DNA of 64,000 nucleotides, taken from the NCBI GenBank assembly GCA_016200135.1, contig JACQFI010000105.1:27085-91084 (forward strand). Direction: 5' to 3'. The notes beneath the pieces are model-generated. The model was given only the letters and a program-made list of their open reading frames with translations. It had not been told where the DNA came from and made no database searches. Each line of letters starts with the position of its first letter. Positions within the stretch are counted from its first letter, which is position 1. Shown in pieces: positions 36,425 through 45,689 of the stretch. The stretch is from Planctomycetota bacterium. GTDB lineage: Bacteria > Planctomycetota > SZUA-567 > H5-PLA8. The position numbers and the translations under genes were made by a program.

Positions 36425-37825
36425 ATGGCTGACGCACCCTCCAGCAGACGCTCTTCGCGCTTCTCGATGCGCTCGAAGCAGATTGGCCAGCTCTTGCAAG
36501 AGGCCAACGAGGTCAAAGCCGAGCACATCGCCAAGGCGCTCAAGATCCAGGAACAGCAGGGCGGCCTGATCGGGCAGATCCTGCGCTCCATGGGCGTCTG
36601 CAAGCCCTCCGCGGTCCGCGATTCGCTGCTCAAGCAGGTCCAGGTCACCGACATCCACTGCGAAGACCTGACGCCCGAACCCACCGTGCTGGGCATGGTC
36701 TCGAAAGAACAATGTGAGACCGACAAGCTCTGCCCGTTCGAGGCGGTCGAGGGCCTGCTCTGCATCGTGATGGGCAACCCGCTCAACCGCCGCGCAATCA
36801 ACGCCATCGAAGAGGCCACGAAGGTCAAGGTGAAGCCCTTCAAGGCGCCGTGGCCCAAGATCAAGGAAATGATCGACCGCAGTTACACCGATGAGAATAT
36901 GGCTGCCGCGGCGTCAGCGCCTACGGAAGAGGCTTCAGACTCCGACGAGGCGCCCGCCATCGAAGAACTCGATGCGGAGCCGCCAGCCGAGATTCCCGCG
37001 CCGGATTTTGGCGGTCCGACCGAAGCGGTGGCCGTTGAAGAGCCCGCGGCGGACGAGGAAACCCCGCCCGAGCCCGAATCTCAGCCCGAAGACCTGATCG
37101 AAGGGCTAGACACCCTCAACGACGGAAATGCCGAGGTCATCGAGACCGACGGCCGGGGTCTGACGCGCAAGAAAAAGGAAGAGGTCGAAGAAGAAGCGCC
37201 CAAGCCCAAGGCGCCCAAGATCGCCAAGGTCAATGTCAACCTTGACGAGCTGGACCTGAACGAGGCTTCCGAGGTTGTTGGGGAAGAAGACGAAGAGGAA
37301 GAAGAACAGCTCGAAGAGATTACCGGTGAAGCCGCGCCGGCCGCCGCGAAGCCCAAGCCCGCGGCCGCCTCGGCGCCCAAAATCGAAGCGCTGGCCGCGT
37401 TCTCCGCGGTTCCGGATGCGTACTTCTACGAAGAAGGCGCGGCGCCGGAGGAAGGCTCGGAGCGCACTGAGGAGTTGCTCGAACTGATTCAGCAGTTGCC
37501 GGTCGCAGAAGTGGTGGCGGAATCGGCCGCGGATTACCGCGCCGCGCAAGAGAAGAAGGCCAAGACGCCCGCGCCCAAGCCCGCCGCGGCTCCGGCACTC
37601 AAAGCGTCCGCGAAACCGGCGGCTGCCGCTGCGCCTGCGAAGAAGGAAGTGGCGGTCGAGCACACCGCCGCGCCCAAGGAGCCCGTCACGGCGGTGGCAC
37701 TTAGCGACTCGGAGTTCAATGCGCTCGTGGCTGCGCTGGAGCCCGATCCGGTCGGCGAGTGGGATTGGCAGTACGCGGCGCCCGGGCCGGTGTTGGTCGA
37801 AGAGTTCGAGACCGAAGCGGCTTAG
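36425..37825 (+). CDS. MshEN-like domain with long acidic disordered tail
   Basis: 466 residues. Residues about 15-165 form a GspE/PilB N-terminal domain with repeats RSKQIGQLLQEANEVKAEHIAKAL and GGLIGQILRSMGVCKPSAVRDSL. From about 165 the chain is low complexity: Glu/Asp/Pro/Ala-rich segments with runs of Glu and a Lys/Ala/Pro stretch, ending in a short conserved-looking tail (LSDSEFNALVAALEPDPVGEWDWQYA). No catalytic domain was found. The repeats are more degenerate than in the first gene of the cluster. The acidic tail might mimic DNA toward the HU-like domain of the neighbour; that idea is speculative. It follows the STAS gene by 48 bases. Confidence 0.8.
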   Translation: MADAPSSRRSSRFSMRSKQIGQLLQEANEVKAEHIAKALKIQEQQGGLIGQILRSMGVCKPSAVRDSLLKQVQVTDIHCEDLTPEPTVLGMVSKEQCETDKLCPFEAVEGLLCIVMGNPLNRRAINAIEEATKVKVKPFKAPWPKIKEMIDRSYTDENMAAAASAPTEEASDSDEAPAIEELDAEPPAEIPAPDFGGPTEAVAVEEPAADEETPPEPESQPEDLIEGLDTLNDGNAEVIETDGRGLTRKKKEEVEEEAPKPKAPKIAKVNVNLDELDLNEASEVVGEEDEEEEEQLEEITGEAAPAAAKPKPAAASAPKIEALAAFSAVPDAYFYEEGAAPEEGSERTEELLELIQQLPVAEVVAESAADYRAAQEKKAKTPAPKPAAAPALKASAKPAAAAAPAKKEVAVEHTAAPKEPVTAVALSDSEFNALVAALEPDPVGEWDWQYAAPGPVLVEEFETEAA

Positions 37826-38020
37826 TTTTCGTGATTCCTTGGTTTCCTCGCTTTTAATTCCGCGTGAAGTCCGTATAGTTCCGTCCCAATTTGAGCGGTC
37901 ATCGGCTCAGACAAGCTCGACAGGTTTCCGGGACGTTCCCCTTGGACCGATGAGGCCCAAGCGTTCTTCTTGAACCTTGTCGCTGCTGTCGCGGTCCGGC
38001 CCGCCGAATTGGAAAGCTGC

Positions 38021-41000
38021 ATGCCCAAACGCACAGACATCAAGAAAATCCTGCTCATCGGGTCCGGACCTATTGTCATCGGGCAGGCCTGCGAGTTCGA
38101 CTATTCCGGCGCGCAGGCATGCAAGGCGCTGCGCGAAGAAGGTTACGTCGTCGTCCTGGTCAACTCCAACCCGGCCACGATCATGACCGATCCGGAGATG
38201 GCCGACCGCACCTACATCGAACCCATCACGCTGGAAGCCGTCACGAAGATCATCGAAGCCGAGCGCCCCGACGCGCTCCTGCCCACGCTCGGCGGCCAGA
38301 CGGGCCTCAACACCGCCATCAAGCTCGCCCAGGCCGGTGTGCTCAAGAAATACAACGTGAAGATGATCGGCGCCGACGAGAAGGCGATCTTCAAAGCCGA
38401 AGACCGCGAGCAGTTCAAGAAGGCCATGCAGGGTATCGGCCTCGACCTGCCGCGCTCGACCTTCGTACACAACATGGACGAGGCGCGCAGCGCGGCCGAG
38501 CAGATCGGCCTGCCGTGCGTCATTCGCCCCGGCTTTACGCTCGGCGGCACCGGCGGCGGCATCGCCTACAATCAGGAAGAGTACGAGCAGATCGTCCAGC
38601 GCGGCCTGATGCTCTCGCTAAACTCCGAGGTCCTGGTCGAGGAATCGATCGAGGGCTGGAAGGAGTTCGAGCTCGAGGTGATGCGCGACCGCAAGGACAA
38701 CGTGGTCATCATCTGCTCGATCGAGAACTTCGATCCTATCGGCGTGCACACGGGGGACTCGATTACCGTGGCGCCCGCGCAGACGCTCACCGATAAAGAA
38801 TACCAGCGTATGCGCGACGCCTCGATCGCGATCATCCGCGAGATCGGCGTCGAGACCGGCGGCAGCAACATGCAGTTCGGCATCCATCCCGACACGGGCC
38901 GCATGGTCGTCATCGAGATGAACCCGCGCGTGAGCCGCTCGTCGGCGCTCGCCAGCAAGGCCACCGGATTCCCCATCGCCAAGATCGCCGCGAAGCTCGC
39001 CGTCGGCTACACGCTCGACGAACTGCGCAACGACATCACGCGCGAGACCCCCGCGTGCTTCGAGCCGACCATCGACTATTGCGTGGTCAAGGTGCCGCGC
39101 TTCGCGTTCGAGAAGTTCCCCGGCGCCGATCCGACGCTCACGACGCAGATGAAGTCCGTAGGCGAAGTGATGGCCATCGGGCGCACGTTCAAGGAATCGC
39201 TGCAGAAGGCGCTGCGCGGCCTCGAGATCCGCCGCGCCGGCCTCGGCTGCGACGCCTTTGAAATGCGGCAGGGCGTCCCCAGCCGCGAGCGCATCACCGA
39301 ACTGCTCTCGACGCCGAACGCCGAGCGCATCTTCGCGGTCCGCCAGGCGTTGAAGTCCGGCTTCAGCATCGAAGAGATTCACGACCTGACCGACATCGAC
39401 CCCTGGTTCATCCGCAACATCGAGGACCTGATCTTTACCGAGGACCGCCTGCGCGACGCGACCGACTGGCTGCCGCGCGTGCCGCAGCCCGCGCAGCGCT
39501 CGGGCATCTGGCTCTCCACGGATTCGAAGAAACTGAAGGACGACCTCGCGCTGCTGGAGAAGCTCAAGCCCGTCCTGCGCGACGCCAAGCGCGACGGCTT
39601 CAGCGACGCGCAGATCGCCTGCCTGTGGGGCATGAAGGAAGACGAGGTTCGCTCGCTGCGCGAGAGCCTGGGTATACGTCCCGTCTACAAGCTGGTGGAT
39701 ACGTGCGCGGCAGAGTTCGAGGCGTACACGCCGTACTACTATTCCAGTTACGAGTTCGAGGACGAATCGCGCGTCAGCGACAAGAAGAAGATCATGATCC
39801 TGGGCGGCGGGCCGAACCGCATCGGGCAAGGCATCGAGTTCGATTACTGCTGCTGCCATGCTGCGTACGCCATGGCGGAACTCGGCTACGAGTCCATCAT
39901 GGTGAACTCGAACCCCGAGACCGTCTCCACCGACTACGATACGTCGGACCTGCTCTTCTTCGAACCGCTCACGCTGGAAGACGTCCTCAACATCAACGAT
40001 CTCCTTAAGCCCGACGGCGTGATCGCGCAGTTCGGCGGGCAGACGCCGCTGAACCTGGCCAAGGGCTTGCGCGATGGCGGTGTGAAGATCATCGGCACAT
40101 CGGTCGATTCGATCGCCGCGGCCGAAGACCGCAAGCTCTTCAACGACCTCGTCAACCGCCTGAAACTGCTCCAGCCGCCCGGCGGCACGGCCATGAACTT
40201 GGACGAGGCCAAGGTCGTCGCCGAGAAGATCGGTTACCCGGTGCTCGTGCGGCCCAGCTACGTGCTCGGCGGGCGTGCCATGGAGATCTGCCATTCGCCG
40301 AACATGCTGGCGCAGTTCGTCGCGCAGGCCTTCGACGCCAGCCCCGACGCGCCGGTGCTGATCGACAAATTCCTCGAAGACGCCATCGAGGTCGACGTGG
40401 ACGCGGTTGCCGACGGCAAGGACGTGATCGTCGCGGGCATCCTCGAGCACATCGAGGAAGCCGGGACGCACTCCGGCGACGCGGCCATGGCCATGCCGCC
40501 GCACAGCCTCAGCGACGGACAGATTCGCAAGATCGAACAGATTACCGACCAGCTCGCGCGCGAACTGAAGGTCTGCGGCCTGATGAACGTGCAGTATGCG
40601 GTCAAAGGCGAACTGATCTACGTGCTGGAAGTGAATCCGCGCGCCAGCCGGACCGTTCCGTTCGTCAGCAAGGCGACGGGCGTCCCGTGGGCCAAGGTCG
40701 CGGCCAAGTGCATGGTGGGCGTCTCGCTGCGCCAGCAGGGCATCACGCAGTCGGTGATTCCCGAACAGATCTCGGTGAAGGAGTCCGTCTTCCCTTTCAA
40801 CAAGTTCCTCGGCAATGACACGGTGCTCGGGCCGGAGATGAAATCGACCGGCGAAGTGATGGGCATGGACAGCGACTTCGGCCGCGCTTTCGCCAAGGCC
40901 CAGATGGCCGCGGGCCAGACGCTGCCGATGACGGGTAAGGTCTTCATCACGGTAAACGACGAGGACAAGCGCGCGGTGGTCTCGATTGCCAAGCGCCTCG

Positions 41001-41326
41001 CGCAGCTCCAATACGCGATCGTGTCCACGGGCGGCACGCACAAGATTCTCCTGCGCCACGGCATCAAGGCGGAGAAGCTTAAGAAGATCAGCGAGGGCCG
41101 CCCGAACATCCTGGACCTGGCCAAGAACAACGAGATCGCGTTTGTTATCAACACGCCCACGGGCAAGGGCCACCACACTGACGAGGCCAAGATCCGCAGC
41201 CTGATGGTCGCGCGCAATATCCCCTGCATCACGACTATCGCCGGCGCCGAGGCCGCCGTTACGGGCATCGAAGCGATGGGCCAAGGTTGGAGCGTGAAGG
41301 CGCTGCAGGATTACTATAAGAAGTAG
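38021..41326 (+). CDS. carB: Carbamoyl-phosphate synthase large subunit
   Basis: 1101 residues from ATG 38021 (MPKRTDIKKILLIGSGPIVIGQACEFDYSG); an upstream in-frame ATG at 37970 adds 17 unlikely residues. Both ATP-grasp halves are present: residues 1-400 make carboxyphosphate, the KKIMILGGGPNRIGQGIEFDYCC half (about 585-960) phosphorylates carbamate. The C-terminal MGS-type allosteric domain follows (KVFITVNDEDKRAVVSIAKRL...TGGTHKIL). It uses glutamine-derived ammonia with CarA, which is not in the window, for pyrimidine and arginine synthesis. Length matches the family. It sits apart from other pyr or arg genes. Confidence 0.98.
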   Translation: MPKRTDIKKILLIGSGPIVIGQACEFDYSGAQACKALREEGYVVVLVNSNPATIMTDPEMADRTYIEPITLEAVTKIIEAERPDALLPTLGGQTGLNTAIKLAQAGVLKKYNVKMIGADEKAIFKAEDREQFKKAMQGIGLDLPRSTFVHNMDEARSAAEQIGLPCVIRPGFTLGGTGGGIAYNQEEYEQIVQRGLMLSLNSEVLVEESIEGWKEFELEVMRDRKDNVVIICSIENFDPIGVHTGDSITVAPAQTLTDKEYQRMRDASIAIIREIGVETGGSNMQFGIHPDTGRMVVIEMNPRVSRSSALASKATGFPIAKIAAKLAVGYTLDELRNDITRETPACFEPTIDYCVVKVPRFAFEKFPGADPTLTTQMKSVGEVMAIGRTFKESLQKALRGLEIRRAGLGCDAFEMRQGVPSRERITELLSTPNAERIFAVRQALKSGFSIEEIHDLTDIDPWFIRNIEDLIFTEDRLRDATDWLPRVPQPAQRSGIWLSTDSKKLKDDLALLEKLKPVLRDAKRDGFSDAQIACLWGMKEDEVRSLRESLGIRPVYKLVDTCAAEFEAYTPYYYSSYEFEDESRVSDKKKIMILGGGPNRIGQGIEFDYCCCHAAYAMAELGYESIMVNSNPETVSTDYDTSDLLFFEPLTLEDVLNINDLLKPDGVIAQFGGQTPLNLAKGLRDGGVKIIGTSVDSIAAAEDRKLFNDLVNRLKLLQPPGGTAMNLDEAKVVAEKIGYPVLVRPSYVLGGRAMEICHSPNMLAQFVAQAFDASPDAPVLIDKFLEDAIEVDVDAVADGKDVIVAGILEHIEEAGTHSGDAAMAMPPHSLSDGQIRKIEQITDQLARELKVCGLMNVQYAVKGELIYVLEVNPRASRTVPFVSKATGVPWAKVAAKCMVGVSLRQQGITQSVIPEQISVKESVFPFNKFLGNDTVLGPEMKSTGEVMGMDSDFGRAFAKAQMAAGQTLPMTGKVFITVNDEDKRAVVSIAKRLAQLQYAIVSTGGTHKILLRHGIKAEKLKKISEGRPNILDLAKNNEIAFVINTPTGKGHHTDEAKIRSLMVARNIPCITTIAGAEAAVTGIEAMGQGWSVKALQDYYKK

Positions 41327-41424
41327 CCGGTCGAGACTTCGACACTCGGCAACTCCCCATTGTTGACGCATGAAATCCGATTAAGATGAAGCCTTGCTCT
41401 CCGACAGGCACAAGGAGGCTCGGT

Positions 41425-42072
41425 ATGGCGCTCATCGCATTCACCAAAAACTACACCGACCGCTCGAATGACACGGGCTACCAGTTCGAGTTCCACTGCG
41501 ACAAGTGCGGCAACGGGCACATGACGCGCTTCCAGACGAGCAAGATGGGGCTCGCGGAGAGTTTTCTTAAGGCCGCGGGCAGCTTCTTCGGCGGGAATGT
41601 CAGCCGGGCCGCGGCGGCTGGCGATCACCTGAAGGACGCTTATCGCGGCAAGGCTTGGGACGACGCGTACGCTTCGTCCGTCGAGGAGGCCAAGCAGCAC
41701 TTCAAGCAGTGCAGCCGCTGCGGCAAGTGGGTCTGCCCCGAGCACTGCTGGAACGCTTCCAGAGGGTTATGCGAAGAGTGCGCGCCCAATCTTCAAGAGG
41801 AAGCCGCGGCGGCGCAGGCGCAGGCCGCGAAAGAGCAAGTCTGGGATAAGGCGAAGCAGAGCGATCAGACCGGCGGGATGGATGTTTCGAAGCCGGTGAC
41901 CGCGGGCTGCCCCCACTGCGGCGCGAAGGCCGCTAGCGGGAAGTTCTGCCCCGAGTGCGGCAAGCCGCTCGCGCAGGAGAAGTTCTGCGCCGATTGCGGC
42001 GCGAAAATGCCGGAGACGGCCAAGTTCTGTCCCGGTTGCGGCAAGGCGGCCGCGCCGCCGAAGACGGGCTAG
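41425..42072 (+). CDS. Zinc-ribbon protein (double zinc ribbon C-terminus)
   Basis: 215 residues; AAGGAGG precedes ATG 41425, a near-perfect ribosome site. CDKCG (about 25) and CSRCGKWVCPEHC...CEEC (about 95-120) form N-terminal zinc sites. The tail has four regular CxxC knuckles (CPHCG, CPECG, CADCG, CPGCG) of the double zinc ribbon type. A Gly/Phe stretch (SFLKAAGSFFGG) may touch membranes. No enzyme domain was seen. Function unknown; such proteins often act in protein-protein contacts. Confidence 0.85.
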   Translation: MALIAFTKNYTDRSNDTGYQFEFHCDKCGNGHMTRFQTSKMGLAESFLKAAGSFFGGNVSRAAAAGDHLKDAYRGKAWDDAYASSVEEAKQHFKQCSRCGKWVCPEHCWNASRGLCEECAPNLQEEAAAAQAQAAKEQVWDKAKQSDQTGGMDVSKPVTAGCPHCGAKAASGKFCPECGKPLAQEKFCADCGAKMPETAKFCPGCGKAAAPPKTG

Positions 42073-42104
42073 CGAACGCTTCGCTATGATATGGCCGGTT
42101 AAGG

Positions 42105-42617
42105 CTACGACTTCCGCTTGCTCTTCATCACGCGGTCGATCTCGCGGCGCGCCATGCTCTCTTTTAGCGACTGGCGCTTGTCGTAGGCGGCCTTGCCCTT
42201 CGCCAGGCCGACCTTCACCTTGGCCCACGAGTCCTTGAAGTAGATCTCCAGCGGCACGATGGTGTAGCCGCTCTTTTCCGATTTCAGGCGCAGTTTCTCG
42301 ATCTCGCGGCGCTTGAGCAGCAGGCGGCGGCGGCGCACGGGATCGGGCAACTGGACGTGCGCGTGGCCGTAGGTCTTAATCTGCAGGCCGATCAGCCAGC
42401 ACTGGTTCTCGTATACGCGCGCGTAGCAGTCGGCGAAGTCCACGCGGCCCATGCGCAGCGATTTCACCTCGCTGCCATGGAGCTCGATGCCGGCCTCGAA
42501 GGCCTCTTCGATGTGATAGTCGTGCCGCGCGCGGCGGTTCGTCGCCACGACCTTGTAGTAGGTCTTCTTCTCGACCGGCGACGCGGCCTGTTCCTGGCGG
42601 ACCTGGTGCATCTTCAT
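42105..42617 (-). CDS. smpB: SsrA-binding protein SmpB
   Basis: 170 residues, the usual size plus a short N-terminal extension. The core is clear: VATNRRARHDYHIEEAFEAGIELHGSEVKSLRMGRVDFADCYARV, then ARREIDRVMKSKRK at the basic C-terminus that folds in the decoding centre. SmpB binds tmRNA and rescues stalled ribosomes by trans-translation. The tmRNA gene (ssrA) is not in the adjacent spacers. Confidence 0.97.
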   Translation of the reverse strand: MKMHQVRQEQAASPVEKKTYYKVVATNRRARHDYHIEEAFEAGIELHGSEVKSLRMGRVDFADCYARVYENQCWLIGLQIKTYGHAHVQLPDPVRRRRLLLKRREIEKLRLKSEKSGYTIVPLEIYFKDSWAKVKVGLAKGKAAYDKRQSLKESMARREIDRVMKSKRKS

Positions 42618-42656
42618 GCGAGCATGCTAATCGAAGCTGCCGGATCGTGTAGCGAA

Positions 42657-43877
42657 TCAGCGGCTAGGGAAGACGCGTGCGGCCGTGAGCGCGGCCAGCA
42701 GAAAGGCTTCCAGGCCCACGGGCAGGCTCTCCGGATCGAGCCATTCATCCGTGGTGTGCGCGCGTCCGCCGCGGCACATGCCCATGGTCGAGGCGCGCAG
42801 ACCCAGCGCGATCGGGATATTTGCGTCGGTGGAACTCGCCGTGACCTTCAGCGGCTGCTTCAACGCGCTGAAGATCGGTTCCGCCACGTCGATCCAGTCG
42901 CGCGTGCAGGCGGGGTCGCCGGTGGGCCGTTCGCCCAAGTGCTCGACCAGGACCTGGAGTTCCTTCGGGCAGGGCGGCTTCGCGATCGCTTTCTGCGCAC
43001 GCGCATCCAGGCCCGCCAATGCCGACGCATCGATTGAGCGCAGGTCCAGCAGGAGTTCGGCATGCTGCGCGACGGTGTTGACGCTCGTGCCGCCTTGAAT
43101 CACACCCACGTTGAAGGTCGTGCGCGGATGCGCGGGGACTTCCAGGTCCGCCAGGCTCGCGGCGATACGCGCGAGGTGGTGCACGGCGCTCGGCGTGCCG
43201 AAGTCCGACCACGAATGCCCACCGGGGCCTTTCACGCCGATGCGGTAGCGCCGCACGCCCACGGCTTCCCCCACGACATTGCCCATGCCGCCGTCGAGCG
43301 AGAGGAACCCATCGAGTTCCTTGGCGTAGCGTTCGCAGAGCGCGCGTACTCCGCGCAAATTGCCCAGGCCTTCCTCACTGACGTTGGTGGCCAGGATGAA
43401 CTCGCCGGGAAACGGCAGGCCCGCCTCCTTTAACAGCCGCGCGCCGGTGAGCACGATGGCCAAGCCTGCGCCGTCGTCCCCGATGCCCGGCCCGTAGAGC
43501 CGGCCGTTTTCGCGGCGGACCGTGCAGTCGGTGCCGGCCGGAAAGACCGTGTCCAGGTGCGCGCAGAAGAGCAGCTTCGGCCCGGGTCCTAACGATCCTT
43601 TAAGCGTCACCCAGCGATTGCCGACCGCGTCGCTCTCGACCGCTGCGCCCGTGGCCTTGTTCAAATAGTGGGCGGCGCGTTCGCCGCGGGGGCCTTCGTG
43701 GAAGGTGGGAGCCGGGATCTGAATCAGGTCGTGCAGCAGCGCGGTCATCTCGTCACGCGCGCCACGCGCTCCTTTCCATAGCGCCTGTAGCGAGGCGTCG
43801 GAGCGCAGGTTCGCCACGGTTCGCCGCGCGGATTCGGACACCGGTCCTGGGACTGGCCGGGCAACGGGTTCGGACAA
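42657..43877 (-). CDS. M20 family metallopeptidase
   Basis: 406 residues from a TTG start with GGAGGT close upstream. Metal ligands of the M20/M25 family can be read: His107-x-Asp109 (FCAHLDTV), Asp134 (GIGDDGAG), Glu168/Glu169 (NVSEEGLGN, catalytic acid and ligand), and a C-terminal His in GRAHTTDEW. The dimerisation lid contains GPGGHSW. Members include PepT-type tripeptidases, carboxypeptidases and deacetylases, and the closest look is PepT-like. It probably acts in the cytoplasm on small peptides; exact specificity is unknown. Confidence 0.9.
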   Translation of the reverse strand: MSEPVARPVPGPVSESARRTVANLRSDASLQALWKGARGARDEMTALLHDLIQIPAPTFHEGPRGERAAHYLNKATGAAVESDAVGNRWVTLKGSLGPGPKLLFCAHLDTVFPAGTDCTVRRENGRLYGPGIGDDGAGLAIVLTGARLLKEAGLPFPGEFILATNVSEEGLGNLRGVRALCERYAKELDGFLSLDGGMGNVVGEAVGVRRYRIGVKGPGGHSWSDFGTPSAVHHLARIAASLADLEVPAHPRTTFNVGVIQGGTSVNTVAQHAELLLDLRSIDASALAGLDARAQKAIAKPPCPKELQVLVEHLGERPTGDPACTRDWIDVAEPIFSALKQPLKVTASSTDANIPIALGLRASTMGMCRGGRAHTTDEWLDPESLPVGLEAFLLAALTAARVFPSR

Positions 43878-44148
43878 AGTGACCTCCGGCGAGGGATTGG
43901 GCGGAATAGATCAGGCCCTTAGAACGTCCCCCTTGTATCCGTGCGGCGCGGTGCGCGTCAAGGTGCACAAAACCCACCGTTGCGCACATGGAGCTTTGCC
44001 AAATCCGAGTCGGAATGAAGCACATTAAACGCACCATTGCGTTGGTCACAGCGACCCGATTTACGACACCTTTTCAAGGGCTGGCTGGTACTCATAAATG
44101 TCTTACAATCGCGGCCTGCTACTGCCTTCGTCACGGAGTCCTCAGAAC

Positions 44149-45546
44149 ATGCGAACCCCTCTGTTCCTCTGTGGAATTTTCACCCTGGCAAGTTTCACGG
44201 CCGGACCTGTATTGGGAGCAAACGCTGCGCAGAAGCTGAAAGAGCAGGTCAAGGAAGCGGCCGCCCAGGACAACGCCGGCGGCGCGAACGCGATCATGGG
44301 GTATCTCGCCCAGGCCCTGAGCATGGCGCAGCAGCAGAAGAACAACGATGGCGCCCTGCGCGAATGGGAAGAGATCGAGAACGACTGCCAGGACGACATC
44401 GCGGTGATGCGCTCGGCCGATGCCGACAAGGCGTTTCTGGCGGGACTGCCGCGCCTGAGCCCGCCCGCGCAGGCGCAACTGCTCTTCAGCCTGATCCCGC
44501 ACGATTCCAACTCGGACCTCGACGCCGCGGTGGCGAAGCTTCTCGGCAGCACGAACGATATCCAGGTGATGGTCGCGTGCATCGACCTGCTCGGCGCGCA
44601 CAAGTACGACGGCGGCGTCGAACCGATTTTAAAGCAGCTCAAGATCACTAACGCGGTCTGCGTGCAGGTCGCGGCCTGCCGCGCGCTGGCGAATATCCCG
44701 GATAAGAAGGTGGTCACGCCGCTGGTGGATTATATGCGGCAGCTTAAAGGCGGGCGCCTGCGCTACGAATCCAACGCGGCGCTGAAGGCGGTCACGGGCC
44801 AGGACTTCAACCCCGACGCGGCCACCTGGGACGGTTGGTGGAAGAAGAACGAGGCCGAGTTCAAAGCCGCGCAGGCCAAGGCGCCCGTCTTCAACGAAGA
44901 ACTTAAAGGCGAGAAGCCGGACAAGGACAACAAGGAAGGCCTGACCTACTACGAGATCCCCCTAACCGAGAACCGCATCGTCTTCCTGCTGGATACGTCG
45001 GGCTCCATGACGCAAGGCGGCAAGCCCAACCGCTTCGAGAAGGCCCGCGACCAGCTCAAGGACCTGGTCATGCGCCTCGACGAGAACAAAGTGCTCTTCA
45101 ACATCATCGCCTTCAGCAGCAACGTGCGGCGCTGGAACAAGCAGCAGCCGCTGGTGCCGGCCAACGCGGCCAACAAGAAGATGGCCTGCCAGTTCCTGGA
45201 CGACTCGCGCCCCGGCGGCGGCACGCAGACGATGTCGGCCATGGAAGAGGCCCTGCGCGAGGTCGCCTTTATCAACGGCGTCGAGACCGTCTTTCTGATC
45301 ACCGACGGGGCGCCGCAGCCGATGCTGCATTCGAACGTCAAGTCCATCGCCGAACTGCCCAAGGGCAATTCCGATATCCGCCGCCGCATCAAGTGGATCA
45401 ACCAGGTGCTCAAGGTCCGGCTGCACACGATCGGCATTTACACCCGCATCCCAGGAGATCCGCCCGAGCAGGACGCCGCGGGCATGAAGGACTTCCTGCA
45501 GGGCGTCGCGAAGGACAACGACGGTACTTATAAGGAAGTGCCGTAA
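44149..45546 (+). CDS. Secreted HEAT-repeat and von Willebrand A protein
   Basis: 465 residues from ATG 44149, giving a signal peptide of about 24 residues (MRTPLFLCGIFTLASFTAGP). Residues 95-215 are HEAT-like helical repeats (LLFSLIPHDSNSDLDAAVAKLL; ACRALANIPDKKVVTPLVDYMRQL). A VWA domain follows (about 275-465) with an intact metal-ion site: DTSGS (Asp282, Ser284, Ser286), Thr in GGGTQT, and ITDGAP. VWA proteins bind metal-dependent protein partners. Near genes for a membrane amidase and an SPFH/zinc-ribbon pair it may belong to an envelope-stress module, which is inference from context. Confidence 0.88.
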   Translation: MRTPLFLCGIFTLASFTAGPVLGANAAQKLKEQVKEAAAQDNAGGANAIMGYLAQALSMAQQQKNNDGALREWEEIENDCQDDIAVMRSADADKAFLAGLPRLSPPAQAQLLFSLIPHDSNSDLDAAVAKLLGSTNDIQVMVACIDLLGAHKYDGGVEPILKQLKITNAVCVQVAACRALANIPDKKVVTPLVDYMRQLKGGRLRYESNAALKAVTGQDFNPDAATWDGWWKKNEAEFKAAQAKAPVFNEELKGEKPDKDNKEGLTYYEIPLTENRIVFLLDTSGSMTQGGKPNRFEKARDQLKDLVMRLDENKVLFNIIAFSSNVRRWNKQQPLVPANAANKKMACQFLDDSRPGGGTQTMSAMEEALREVAFINGVETVFLITDGAPQPMLHSNVKSIAELPKGNSDIRRRIKWINQVLKVRLHTIGIYTRIPGDPPEQDAAGMKDFLQGVAKDNDGTYKEVP

Positions 45547-45689
45547 CGGCAAACCCGAAATCCGAAGCTCAAAAACCTAAAGTTCAGCGGTTCAAGTCCG
45601 CTCGAAAAGGGGCCGATACTTGCCGATAGCGGCAAGATCGTGTCGGGTCCCCGCCTATCCGCACCTTTGCAGGCCTCCGGAGCCACGCC

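Noticed and set aside
38618..41371. 917-codon antisense frame over carB
   Set aside because: GC-rich codon bias of carB creates it; it has no recognisable domain and Arg/Ala/His-heavy composition. The same applies to long frames opposite or across the beta-helix, kinase, dinB and ABC genes (for example 3640-5571, 15072-17876, 57609-59156).
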